In this document: one piece after another, positions 32,134 through 38,809 of the stretch | How positions within the stretch are numbered: the stretch's first letter is position 1 | Layout of the letters: each line of letters opens with the position of its first letter | Assembly: GCA_003531665.1 (NCBI GenBank) | Contig: DQFC01000036.1 | Coordinates: 1,825 to 42,707 of the forward strand | Origin: Candidatus Collierbacteria bacterium | Lineage (GTDB): Bacteria > Patescibacteriota > Microgenomatia > UBA1400 > MFAQ01 | Direction of reading: 5' to 3' | DNA: 40,883 nt | Translations under genes and position numbers: made by a program | The notes under the pieces: model-generated | Database searches by the model: none | Told to the model about the DNA's origin: nothing | What the model saw: the letters and a program-made list of their open reading frames with translations, nothing else

Positions 32134-32298
32134 TTTTATGGTGCCGAGACCTGCCTGCCCTCCTACCGGCGGTTAAACCGGCAGGCAAGGCAGGGTTCCC
32201 CTCAGTAAAACTCTGCTGTTGTTTTCTTCGGGACCCGACTCGCCAAGATCGTTACGTGCTTGGCTCCGTCACTCGAACCCTTCCAGATCATAAAAAAA
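32134..32298 (-). other. tRNA-associated element, Tyr copy, with duplicated tRNA 3' end
   Basis: Downstream of tRNA-Tyr and its terminator. A 40-nt core (32231-32270) matches the core near tRNA-Thr(TGT) at 31 of 40 positions without gaps. Its hairpin GCCAAG/CTTGGC with an 11-nt loop containing GTAACG is the counterpart of GCCGAA/TTCGGC there: two compensatory pairs. The unit ends in the tRNA-Tyr 3' sequence GAACCCTGC plus TCTCGGCACCATAAAA, split by a palindromic repeat. Function unknown. Confidence 0.7.
32150..32192. repeat. Palindromic repeat inserted in the tRNA-Tyr 3' duplicate
   Basis: CCTGCCTGCC...ACCGGCGG-ttaaa-CCGGCAGGCAAGG; the GCCTGCC family. It separates GAACCCTGC from TCTCGGCACCA, which are contiguous in the real tRNA gene. 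Confidence 0.7.
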
Positions 32299-32319
32299 TT
32301 TCCCCACGAGGGGGAAATT
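32299..32319 (-). terminator. Terminator after tRNA-Tyr
   Basis: AATTTCCCC/GGGGGAAATT type stem followed by seven T on the minus strand, between the tRNA and the element. Confidence 0.8.
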
Positions 32320-32325
32320 CTTTTA

Positions 32326-32411
32326 TGGTGCCGAGAGCAGGGTTCGAACCTGCGTAGGCTTGCGCCGCGGGTTTTACAGACCCGAGTATTTGACCACTCT
32401 ACCATCTCGGC
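32326..32411 (-). tRNA. tRNA-Tyr (GTA)
   Basis: Acceptor GCCGAGA/TCTCGGC, anticodon loop CTGTAAA (GTA), a long class II variable arm, T-arm GCAGGTTCGAACCCTGC. The CCA end is encoded. It follows tRNA-Thr(GGT) in the same unit. Confidence 0.95.
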
Positions 32412-32434
32412 AACTAATGATAATTGTATCAAGG

Positions 32435-32507
32435 AGCCGTCATTGGGGGTCGAACCCAACACCTCGTTCTTACCAAGAACGCGCTCTGCCAGCTGAGCTA
32501 TGACGGC
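32435..32507 (-). tRNA. tRNA-Thr (GGT)
   Basis: Acceptor GCCGTCA/TGACGGC, anticodon stem CGTTC/GAACG with loop TTGGTAA (GGT). CCA is not encoded (CCT follows the discriminator). Confidence 0.95.
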
Positions 32508-32604
32508 ACAAACAACACCCCATTTTACCTCATTTTTCCCCTTTCCCCAAGCACAGATGGTAAAATCTTTACATCTCACCATGCAACTTAACATTGGAGG
32601 CTAA

Positions 32605-32883
32605 ATGAATCTCAACAGTTCTCTGATAATAATTGTAAATATCCTTATTCTTTCTGCGCTGATCATCATCAGCCTAATCGATCTTTTCTATTTCAAAAAA
32701 ACGGGCACTCACCTCACACGCTCTTTTAATTCCAGAATTTCTGTCCTTTTTCTGATTATGGGGATGGTTACCCTGGTTCTGATGTCCGTCTTCTCCAGCT
32801 CGGCTCTTTCCTACTTCCTCATAGCCGTGTTTTTCTTTCTCGGAGCCAGTTTTTCCGCAGAACGCTACCGAAAAGGATCATAA
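32605..32883 (+). CDS. Small hypothetical membrane protein
   Basis: 92 aa, three membrane helices, basic tail. Family not recognised. GGAGG ribosome site and a TAAAAT box about 40 nt upstream. Confidence 0.6.
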   Translation: MNLNSSLIIIVNILILSALIIISLIDLFYFKKTGTHLTRSFNSRISVLFLIMGMVTLVLMSVFSSSALSYFLIAVFFFLGASFSAERYRKGS

Positions 32884-32885
32884 CC

Positions 32886-32978
32886 ATGAACAATCCCGCC
32901 ATAGACCGCAACGACATTTGGATCGGCTGGCCTGAACTGAATGAGGAAACCGATTATTTCTCAGCCAAACTAGTTTAG
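32886..32978 (+). CDS. Possible 30-aa small protein
   Basis: ATG two nt after the preceding stop, ending at TAG. The peptide (MNNPAIDRNDIWIGWPELNE...) is acidic with two Trp. AAAGGAT lies before the ATG. Position suggests a second cistron; no family evidence. Confidence 0.35.
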   Translation: MNNPAIDRNDIWIGWPELNEETDYFSAKLV

Positions 32979-33017
32979 AAGTACACTTAATCGGGGTAAT
33001 TTGTAGGTGTTACGAGA

Positions 33018-33023
33018 TATAAT
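33018..33023 (+). promoter_or_regulatory. -10 box for the 33061 gene
   Basis: TATAAT, giving a leader of about 30 nt with a GGAG site; no clear -35 box. Confidence 0.35.
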
Positions 33024-33060
33024 TTCACCAAAGATCTTTGATTTACAGGAGTTATAACTT

Positions 33061-33558
33061 ATGAAAATCTTTGCACGAGGGTTTTCGGAAAAACTAAACA
33101 TTCTTGCTACTGCGCATCGCCCCCACGTGACCATTCTTTCCTTCGCACAGATTGAAATATTGTGTAACTTAGCCGGTTACCGTATATCCAAGCTCAACGA
33201 ACAAATGTTTACTATCTTCCACGCAGATGGTAAGCATGGATTGGACAACGGTTTCTATGTCATCTGGCACGTCTTGCCTGATTATCAGGGATTGGTTTAT
33301 TACCCCACACTGCAATCTTATTATGCGCGTGGTCGGAACCAGCAGATACTTGACGAGATGTTAAAACATCTGGCTTCATTTTTACCCAACATTGGTTTCT
33401 CACTTGAAACCATCTTTCCTATCCAAGAAGAAATCGTCACCCTTCCTGAAGAACTCAAAGGTAACTCGGGTATTGAAGTCATGCTCCTCTCCGAATTTCA
33501 AAAGAAGTTCCGCCCTCTTTACCGATTCATGCAAGAAAAGATGGTCGCTCCCCGCTAA
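33061..33558 (+). CDS. Hypothetical soluble protein
   Basis: 165 aa, mixed alpha/beta with many aromatic residues, no signal peptide. Family not recognised. ACAGGAG before ATG. Monocistronic with terminator. Confidence 0.65.
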   Translation: MKIFARGFSEKLNILATAHRPHVTILSFAQIEILCNLAGYRISKLNEQMFTIFHADGKHGLDNGFYVIWHVLPDYQGLVYYPTLQSYYARGRNQQILDEMLKHLASFLPNIGFSLETIFPIQEEIVTLPEELKGNSGIEVMLLSEFQKKFRPLYRFMQEKMVAPR

Positions 33559-33605
33559 CATCTACCGATTCCGCCAATGGCGGGTTAAGAAAGTATCCGT
33601 TCTAA

Positions 33606-33633
33606 ATGCCCCGCCAAGGCGGGGCATTTTTTG
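33606..33633 (+). terminator. Terminator of the 33061 gene
   Basis: ATGCCCCGCC/GGCGGGGCAT stem followed by TTTTTTG. Confidence 0.85.
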
Positions 33634-33672
33634 TACCTAAATTTCCAAAAAATGGTAAAATTAGCTTCGTAC

Positions 33673-33746
33673 GCCACCTTAGCTCAGTTGGCTAGAGCAC
33701 CTCTTTTGTAAAGAGGGGGTCCTGGGTCCGAATCCCAGAGGTGGCT
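33673..33746 (+). tRNA. tRNA-Thr (TGT)
   Basis: Acceptor GCCACCT/AGGTGGC, anticodon stem CCTCT/AGAGG with loop TTTGTAA (TGT), T-arm CTGGGTCCGAATCCCAG. CCA not encoded. A second copy of its 3' end lies 150 bp downstream. Confidence 0.95.
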
Positions 33747-33761
33747 CTAATTAAACATCAC

Positions 33762-33776
33762 TCCCTCGCGGAGGGA
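33762..33776 (+). terminator. Terminator after tRNA-Thr(TGT)
   Basis: TCCCTC/GAGGGA stem followed by TATTTAATTT. Confidence 0.6.
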
Positions 33777-33792
33777 TATTTAATTTGTGTTA

Positions 33793-33900
33793 GTCTGGGA
33801 TGAGGAATGGCGGAGCCGAACAGGTAACGGTTTCGGCGAGCCCGGTCCTGAGAAGAACTCAGAAGAGTTCTATCGAAGGGAATCCCAGAGGTGGCTCTAA
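33793..33900 (+). other. tRNA-associated element, Thr copy, with duplicated tRNA 3' end
   Basis: Core 33809-33848 is homologous to 32231-32270 (minus). Contains the hairpin GCCGAA/TTCGGC (11-nt loop with GTAACG) and GAACTC/GAGTTC. It ends with AATCCCAGAGGTGGCTCTAA (33881-33900), an exact copy of 33731-33750, which is the last 16 nt of tRNA-Thr plus four flanking bases. The layout is tRNA, terminator, element, tRNA 3' duplicate, as at tRNA-Tyr. Confidence 0.75.
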
Positions 33901-33905
33901 AGTCT

Positions 33906-34175
33906 ATGCCCAAAGAAATTGATCCAAGACAGGCCATTTACCCCGCTCAAACCATCTTCCAGAGGTTGTGTGCCCTGAGAAACTACCAATACATTATCCG
34001 TAATTTTCCCACTGCCGATGCTTACGAAGAGATGCTCCAATTAGAAAATGATCTACGAACTCAAATAGAAATATGGGGAGACATAGAGGCAATTGACTTC
34101 TGGCTGTCCAGCAACGACCCCCATCACGGCAGGATAGCCAATATAAAAGAGTTGGACCTCAGCTGGCTCACTTAA
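33906..34175 (+). CDS. Small hypothetical protein
   Basis: 89 aa, soluble, helical, acidic; family not recognised. Starts just after the duplicated tRNA 3' end; the only ribosome-site-like stretch upstream, AGAGGTGG, belongs to that duplicate. Overlaps the end of the opposing gene by eight nt. Confidence 0.6.
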   Translation: MPKEIDPRQAIYPAQTIFQRLCALRNYQYIIRNFPTADAYEEMLQLENDLRTQIEIWGDIEAIDFWLSSNDPHHGRIANIKELDLSWLT

Positions 34176-34866
34176 AATCCGCTCCGACGATGATCATCAA
34201 ATCGGCTTTCGGAAAAGCCTCCGCCGACTGCGTGGCCACTTGCCCACCAACCAATAGCGCCACTTCCGCCGCCTGTCTGCTCATCTTTCCCGTAATGTCG
34301 AGTACCAAAGTCTTTTCATAGCTATCCGACTTCGCCGTTGCTTTGGACACTACCAAGACGCCGGGGATGTTTTTCTCCATAATTCTTTTTTCCAGTTCGT
34401 TAGAAATTCCCGTGTTCTTCGAGCCATTGACTAGGGCAATTTTCAAAGGATTCTTTTCATCCACTCCACTTATAGTTATCTGTTGATTCCCAATATTCAC
34501 CGGGACCACATCCACCAAGAGGTTTGTCGACGGCCGGTAAATGTAGGCCTTTTGGGCTTTGGAATATATCAATATCTTGTCACCATTTTCGGCCCTGGCA
34601 AACACCGGCTGATCTTTTAGCTTTTCCTTGTCAGTCACCGTCGCCACTACCGGCTCCTCGTCAGCAGGCAAAACCACCAACTTAGAAAGTTTTCCAACTA
34701 ATTCTTTAATTTCTTCCTTGGCTACACTTTGCGGATCCTTCTTCAACGTTTCTATCTCAATCCCTAATTTCTTATTTTGCCTCGACAGTCTCCAAGAATT
34801 TATAGCTAACCCTCCAATCACAACTGCAACTCCGATAATCAATAGCTGAGCCTTAGATAATTTAAT
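34168..34866 (-). CDS. LytR C-terminal-domain membrane protein
   Basis: 232 aa. One membrane helix (about 8-24), a coiled coil (about 28-60), a linker, and a LytR_C domain at about 140-230 (KIALVNGSKNTG start, LVVSKATAKSDSYEKT, ADLMIIVGADF end). The catalytic LytR-CpsA-Psr domain is absent, so it probably binds rather than transfers wall polymers. Promoter TTGCAA-N17-TAAATT ends eight nt before this ATG. Confidence 0.78.
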   Translation of the reverse strand: MKLSKAQLLIIGVAVVIGGLAINSWRLSRQNKKLGIEIETLKKDPQSVAKEEIKELVGKLSKLVVLPADEEPVVATVTDKEKLKDQPVFARAENGDKILIYSKAQKAYIYRPSTNLLVDVVPVNIGNQQITISGVDEKNPLKIALVNGSKNTGISNELEKRIMEKNIPGVLVVSKATAKSDSYEKTLVLDITGKMSRQAAEVALLVGGQVATQSAEAFPKADLMIIVGADFK

Positions 34867-34930
34867 CATTTGTACTAAATTTAACAAACTAGTAACAATT
34901 TTGCAACATTTCACATATTGATTTATATTT

Positions 34931-34948
34931 CGGCATCAGATAAACTAA
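34931..34948 (+). promoter_or_regulatory. Promoter region of the secreted two-repeat protein
   Basis: TTGATT (34919-34924), 17 bp, TAAACT, five nt to the ATG at 34954. Confidence 0.5.
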
Positions 34949-34953
34949 CAAAT

Positions 34954-35817
34954 ATGAGTGTAAGATATGTTACAGTGATATCTACAGCCAAAGTGAGATC
35001 ATTTGTCCTTTATCTTGTATTTAGCCTCTTATTTTTCTTCTCAGCATCCACTCCAACGCACGCCGCACCTAACATCCTAAACATCATCACTACAGTAGTA
35101 AACGATAGCGGAAATACTTGGAACCCATCAGACTTTAGTGTTTCCGTCAAGAAGGATGGCCAGAACGTATCCGGCAGTCCATCACCGGGCACCGCATCAC
35201 CAGGAAAACGGTACACCCTTGAAGCGGGATCATATGTTGTCATTGCCGGTCCTTACGAAAAATATAGTTCTTCCTATGGCGGTGACTGTAGTTCGGACGG
35301 TCAAATTTCCCTTTCGTCGAACGAAAATAAGACCTGTCTCATCACCACAAACGACATACCGCCTAGGCTAAATGTAATAGTTAGTGTCATAAACGACAAT
35401 GGCGGAACACTATCCGCTTCCAACTTTACCATTCATGTCAAAGTTGGAGGGGCCGATCTTGCGGGTAGTCCCACTTCCGGAAAAGACTCTCCCGGAACTT
35501 TGTTTGAATTAAATAGAGGTACTTTTATTGTCAGTGAGGATGTAAACCGCTTATATACCCAAAGTTTTAGCGGAGATTGCGACACAAATGGCAATGTTAC
35601 TCTCTCTATTGGGGATATTAAGACCTGCATCATTGTCAACGACGACAACGCCTCCACCATTCCCCTATTTCCGAATACGGGTGGCACTTCAAATACTGAG
35701 CCCATTTTTTGTTTTAACAGAAACAACCTCACATGGATCTTTGCCACAATAATTTTGGGTTTTATGGGATACCTCAACTTTAGGCCACATACGAAGTCCA
35801 CAAAGAAAGTTCCATGA
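34954..35817 (+). CDS. Secreted two-repeat surface protein with sorting-like tail
   Basis: 287 aa. Signal peptide to about residue 37 (THAAPN). Two homologous beta-rich repeats of about 95 aa follow: each begins NxxxxVVNDxG, has a GSPxxGxxSPG turn and ends with GDC...KTCxI, so one disulfide per repeat is likely; this resembles prealbumin/SpaA-like adhesin domains. The tail has FPNTGG, a membrane helix and KSTKKVP, similar in layout to an LPxTG sorting signal but with FPNTG. No twin Arg in the signal peptide, so Sec export is likely despite the neighbouring tat genes. Confidence 0.7.
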   Translation: MSVRYVTVISTAKVRSFVLYLVFSLLFFFSASTPTHAAPNILNIITTVVNDSGNTWNPSDFSVSVKKDGQNVSGSPSPGTASPGKRYTLEAGSYVVIAGPYEKYSSSYGGDCSSDGQISLSSNENKTCLITTNDIPPRLNVIVSVINDNGGTLSASNFTIHVKVGGADLAGSPTSGKDSPGTLFELNRGTFIVSEDVNRLYTQSFSGDCDTNGNVTLSIGDIKTCIIVNDDNASTIPLFPNTGGTSNTEPIFCFNRNNLTWIFATIILGFMGYLNFRPHTKSTKKVP

Positions 35818-35829
35818 TATATTGATGTT

Positions 35830-36588
35830 GTGGTCTCAGACAAAAGCACCCCAAATGTTTCAGGTATTGGTACGACATCAGGCCTAGCCATAGATACTGC
35901 CATCGCCAAGTTTCTCCCCTACCTCCAAGAAATTCAGAAAAAACTCACTATTCTTCTGATCGTCATCCTCGTCTCCGGCATCTCCGGCTTTCTCTACTAC
36001 CAGAAAATACTCACTTTCGTCATGCACATCTTCAATCTCAAAGGCATTACAGTGGTCCTTTCCTCACCTTATCAATTCATCGACCTGGCTGTGAATACGG
36101 GCATTGCCACCGGCGTCATCATCGCCTTTCCCCTTTTTATCTATTATTTGCTTAGCTTTCTCAAACCAGCACTTGCCTCCAAAGAGTATGGTCTAATTAC
36201 TCGCCTGGTCCCCTTTACCTTACTTCTATTTATCATAGGCTTCGGCTTTGGTGGCTGGGTAATGCAGTTTGTTATCAACCTCTTTACTCAAACAGCTATC
36301 AACTTCGATGTCACCAATATCTGGGATATCAGCCACTTCTTCTCCCAGACTATTATCATGGGTGTCTGCCTTGGCCTCCTTTTTGAAATGCCGGTCGTCG
36401 TTACTCTTCTTATCAGACTTAAAATACTCAAGAAAAAGACAATCGCCAAAAACCGTCGTTATATTTACACCGCCATTCTAATTTTGGCGGCACTATTACC
36501 ACCAAGTGATGTAATTTCCCTGTCCATTCTCACCATAGTTCCTCTTTCGCTTTTTGAACTTGCGCTATTATTCAATAAATCTATATAA
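35830..36588 (+). CDS. tatC: Sec-independent protein translocase TatC
   Basis: 252 aa, six membrane helices. The N-terminal LPYLQEIQKKL corresponds to HLxELRxRL and FEMP is the conserved FExP motif, which with the N-terminus binds twin-Arg signal peptides. GTG start; TATATT ends six nt before it. An N-terminal extension of about 30 residues precedes the first helix. First gene of the tat cluster. Confidence 0.9.
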   Translation: MVSDKSTPNVSGIGTTSGLAIDTAIAKFLPYLQEIQKKLTILLIVILVSGISGFLYYQKILTFVMHIFNLKGITVVLSSPYQFIDLAVNTGIATGVIIAFPLFIYYLLSFLKPALASKEYGLITRLVPFTLLLFIIGFGFGGWVMQFVINLFTQTAINFDVTNIWDISHFFSQTIIMGVCLGLLFEMPVVVTLLIRLKILKKKTIAKNRRYIYTAILILAALLPPSDVISLSILTIVPLSLFELALLFNKSI

Positions 36589-36595
36589 TTAGATT

Positions 36596-36832
36596 ATGTT
36601 CAGCAATATCGGCTCTGGGGAAGTAGTCGTCGTAGTATTAGTAATACTTTTCCTCTTTGGTGGTAAAAAACTCCCCGAACTTGCTCGGGGTCTGGGAGAA
36701 TCAAGCAAGGAACTAAAAAAGGTCAAGACAGAAATCCATCACGCTCTTTCCGACATCAAAAACGACGATGATCAGGAAGACAAAGCCTCTCCGGAGGAAA
36801 AAACGAAGGGGGGTGAAACCGGTAATGCCTAA
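36596..36832 (+). CDS. tatA: TatA-family protein 1
   Basis: 78 aa. Helix with IGSGEVVVVVLVILFLFGGKKLPEL, an amphipathic helix and an acidic tail: the TatA/E pattern. TATAAT, overlapping the tatC stop, ends six nt before the ATG, so it may have its own promoter. Confidence 0.88.
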   Translation: MFSNIGSGEVVVVVLVILFLFGGKKLPELARGLGESSKELKKVKTEIHHALSDIKNDDDQEDKASPEEKTKGGETGNA

Positions 36833-36968
36833 TATAGGATTAAATGAAATAATCATTGTTGCCATTGTCATCGTTGTCCTCTTTGGCAGTAGAGCTCTTC
36901 CCAACTTTATCAGAGGAATTGCAAAGGCCATCAGAGAGTTTCGTCACGCAAAAAAAGGAGATGAGTGA
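36825..36968 (+). CDS. TatA-family protein 2 (short)
   Basis: 47 aa. ATG overlaps the stop of the preceding gene (ATGCCTAA). IGLNEIIIVAIVIVVLFGSRALPNF shows the TatA hinge with FGSRALP in place of FGGKKLP; the amphipathic helix is short and the acidic tail nearly absent. Confidence 0.8.
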   Translation: MPNIGLNEIIIVAIVIVVLFGSRALPNFIRGIAKAIREFRHAKKGDE

Positions 36969-37001
36969 TATCATAGTTATTAATTACTATCTTTAAAAAA
37001 T

Positions 37002-37166
37002 ATGTTTAAAAATATCGGATGGCCGGAAATTTTGGTCATCGTAGTTGTCTTAGTTGTTCTCTTTGGCGGCAAAATCCTTCCCAAAATCGGGAAAACCATC
37101 GGTGAATCGGGAAAAGATCTCAAAGATGCTACTCAGGACCTAAAAGAAGCCCTTAAAGACAAATAA
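37002..37166 (+). CDS. TatA-family protein 3
   Basis: 54 aa. IGWPEILVIVVVLVVLFGGKILPK then an amphipathic helix ending KEALKDK. 33-nt gap to the previous gene; ends in TAATG so that the next gene starts on its stop codon. Confidence 0.82.
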   Translation: MFKNIGWPEILVIVVVLVVLFGGKILPKIGKTIGESGKDLKDATQDLKEALKDK

Positions 37167-37333
37167 TGTTTGGCAATATAGGACCATCGGAACTACTTCT
37201 AATAGGCATGGTCCTCTTTTTGCTTTTCGGCGGCAAGAAACTTCCCGAACTTACCCGCGGACTGATTGATTCAATTCGACAATTTCGGACGGCCTTCAAA
37301 GAAGGCGCCTCAGACTCGGAAACCAAAAAATAA
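37166..37333 (+). CDS. TatA-family protein 4
   Basis: 55 aa. IGPSELLLIGMVLFLLFGGKKLPEL followed by a short amphipathic helix. Translationally coupled to TatA 3 (overlapping TAATG). Closest in motif to TatA 1. Confidence 0.85.
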   Translation: MFGNIGPSELLLIGMVLFLLFGGKKLPELTRGLIDSIRQFRTAFKEGASDSETKK

Positions 37334-37386
37334 TCACCCTCCCCTTGTTCTTTCTCTTGTAAATTTTGGTAAGATAAACTTATCTC

Positions 37387-37812
37387 ATGCCCAACAGAAT
37401 ATATAACGTCAAACAGGCAGCCAAGATTCTAGGGTTGTCTACCAACACGACCTACAAATATCTTAACGAAGGCAGAATTAAAGCTGCCAGGGGACATATC
37501 AGAGGTACCTTCATCATTCCGGCCAGGTCTCTTGAGGTTTTTCTTGGCAGCAAACTGCCGGATGTCACTCCCTCAAGCGATGGGAATGATAGTGAAAAAA
37601 CAATAGCCGATCACGAGGTGAACATCGAAATTGGCTCACCCACTCTTGCCACCAAAGTTACCCGTCTACTAATTACTCTTGCCTTGTTGATCATCATCGC
37701 CGATATTGTTCTCACCAAAAATTTTTCTCCCATTGCTCAAACTGCCAGAGTCACACTGATTGCAATTCTAATTCTGATTTCCTATCAATACGGGGGCTTT
37801 GTCAAAAAATGA
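37387..37812 (+). CDS. Membrane-tethered HTH DNA-binding protein
   Basis: 141 aa. Residues 5-55 form an excisionase/MerR-type helix-turn-helix (YNVKQAAKILGLSTNTTYKYLNEG, then a wing). A polar linker leads to two membrane helices (about 90-137). A transcription factor anchored in the membrane is suggested. TAAACT ends six nt before the ATG. It heads a unit with the two membrane proteins that follow. Confidence 0.75.
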   Translation: MPNRIYNVKQAAKILGLSTNTTYKYLNEGRIKAARGHIRGTFIIPARSLEVFLGSKLPDVTPSSDGNDSEKTIADHEVNIEIGSPTLATKVTRLLITLALLIIIADIVLTKNFSPIAQTARVTLIAILILISYQYGGFVKK

Positions 37813-37819
37813 TCTATCC

Positions 37820-38137
37820 ATGAGAAAATCCAGTCTGGAAATAATTGACAATAGTCTGTTTCTGTACGGTGCTCTTGTAACTTTCATTCTTACTTTCGCA
37901 GGATTTTTTAATCTCAATGATACTCAAGGTCTTATTGCATTGGGACTATTCTTGCCGGTGTCTTTCTATTTCATTATCAAGGTCTATTCTGCGGCCAAAA
38001 GACTTTTTCACACAGAGAACTTCTCGTTAACAAATTTCATTCATCAATCGGAAACCACTTTTCTGATTAATCTTGTCCTTCTTTGCTTCGCCATTGTCAT
38101 GATCCTATTTCGCATCAGCGTCCAAATCATAAAATGA
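37820..38137 (+). CDS. Small membrane protein
   Basis: 105 aa with three membrane helices. ATG lies seven nt after the previous stop; an alternative TTG at 37799 would overlap. Its TGA overlaps the start of the next gene (ATGA). Function unknown. Confidence 0.6.
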   Translation: MRKSSLEIIDNSLFLYGALVTFILTFAGFFNLNDTQGLIALGLFLPVSFYFIIKVYSAAKRLFHTENFSLTNFIHQSETTFLINLVLLCFAIVMILFRISVQIIK

Positions 38138-38781
38138 ATTCAGATAAAATCCTCATCGTCTATAGCTTCCTTGCCTGTTTCTTCCTGATGATTGTGGGTA
38201 TTTTCTCGGCACGGACTACGAACCAACTTCTAAATGCTTTCATTTATCTACCTCTGGTATTTTTCTTCGGCACCAAAATCTTCCACCCATTAATCAGACC
38301 CTTACCTAAACCGGCGTTAAAAAAATCACGCAAGGGTACAGAAGCGGAGTCATCGACCGACGATTCATCTTGGGATCCGGCAACTGCTCAGGGTGTCGCC
38401 GACAACAACAAACGTCTTTTTTTACAGCTCATTGGGACTACCGGCATCTCTCTTCTGATTATGTCTCTGTTTAGTCGGAGAGCCAGGGATACTTTCTTTA
38501 GTGGCAGTCCGGTGACACCGGAAGTCGTTTCTCTCAAAGACATTGCCGGCAATACCGTCAATCCCGCCGAAAAGCAGGCAACAGACGGTTACAGCATCTC
38601 CGACATCGACGATGGCTCCTTCCCCGCCTACTATTCCTTCGTCAACAACAATGGTGCCTGGTATATTATGCAAAACATATCTGGCACTTTTCGATATGCC
38701 AAAGGAGACTCCAATTACTCAGCTAGCTGGGATATCAGGAACAAACTACATTACGACTACTACAATAAAATCTTCGGCTAA
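38134..38781 (+). CDS. Membrane protein with extracytoplasmic C-terminal domain
   Basis: 215 aa. Three membrane helices (about 7-28, 33-52, 100-118) and a C-terminal domain (about 150-215) rich in Tyr, Ser and Asn, with the pattern FVNNNGAWYIMQ then a YDYY end. I have seen similar tails in CPR and phage-associated proteins but cannot name a family. Coupled to the previous gene. Confidence 0.65.
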   Translation: MNSDKILIVYSFLACFFLMIVGIFSARTTNQLLNAFIYLPLVFFFGTKIFHPLIRPLPKPALKKSRKGTEAESSTDDSSWDPATAQGVADNNKRLFLQLIGTTGISLLIMSLFSRRARDTFFSGSPVTPEVVSLKDIAGNTVNPAEKQATDGYSISDIDDGSFPAYYSFVNNNGAWYIMQNISGTFRYAKGDSNYSASWDIRNKLHYDYYNKIFG

Positions 38782-38809
38782 AGAAGACTTCGTGATATAA
38801 AATATGGCC

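Noticed and set aside
32605..32978. Toxin-antitoxin pair
   Set aside because: The small size is suggestive, but the first product is a three-helix membrane protein and no toxin or antitoxin motif is visible.
33673..33900. Remnant of an integrative element with integrase or phage genes
   Set aside because: The tRNA 3' duplication suggests integration, but only 150 bp separate the repeats and no integrase or phage gene is nearby; reported instead as a small structured element.
34954..35817. Tat substrate
   Set aside because: It lies beside tatC but its signal peptide lacks the twin arginine motif.
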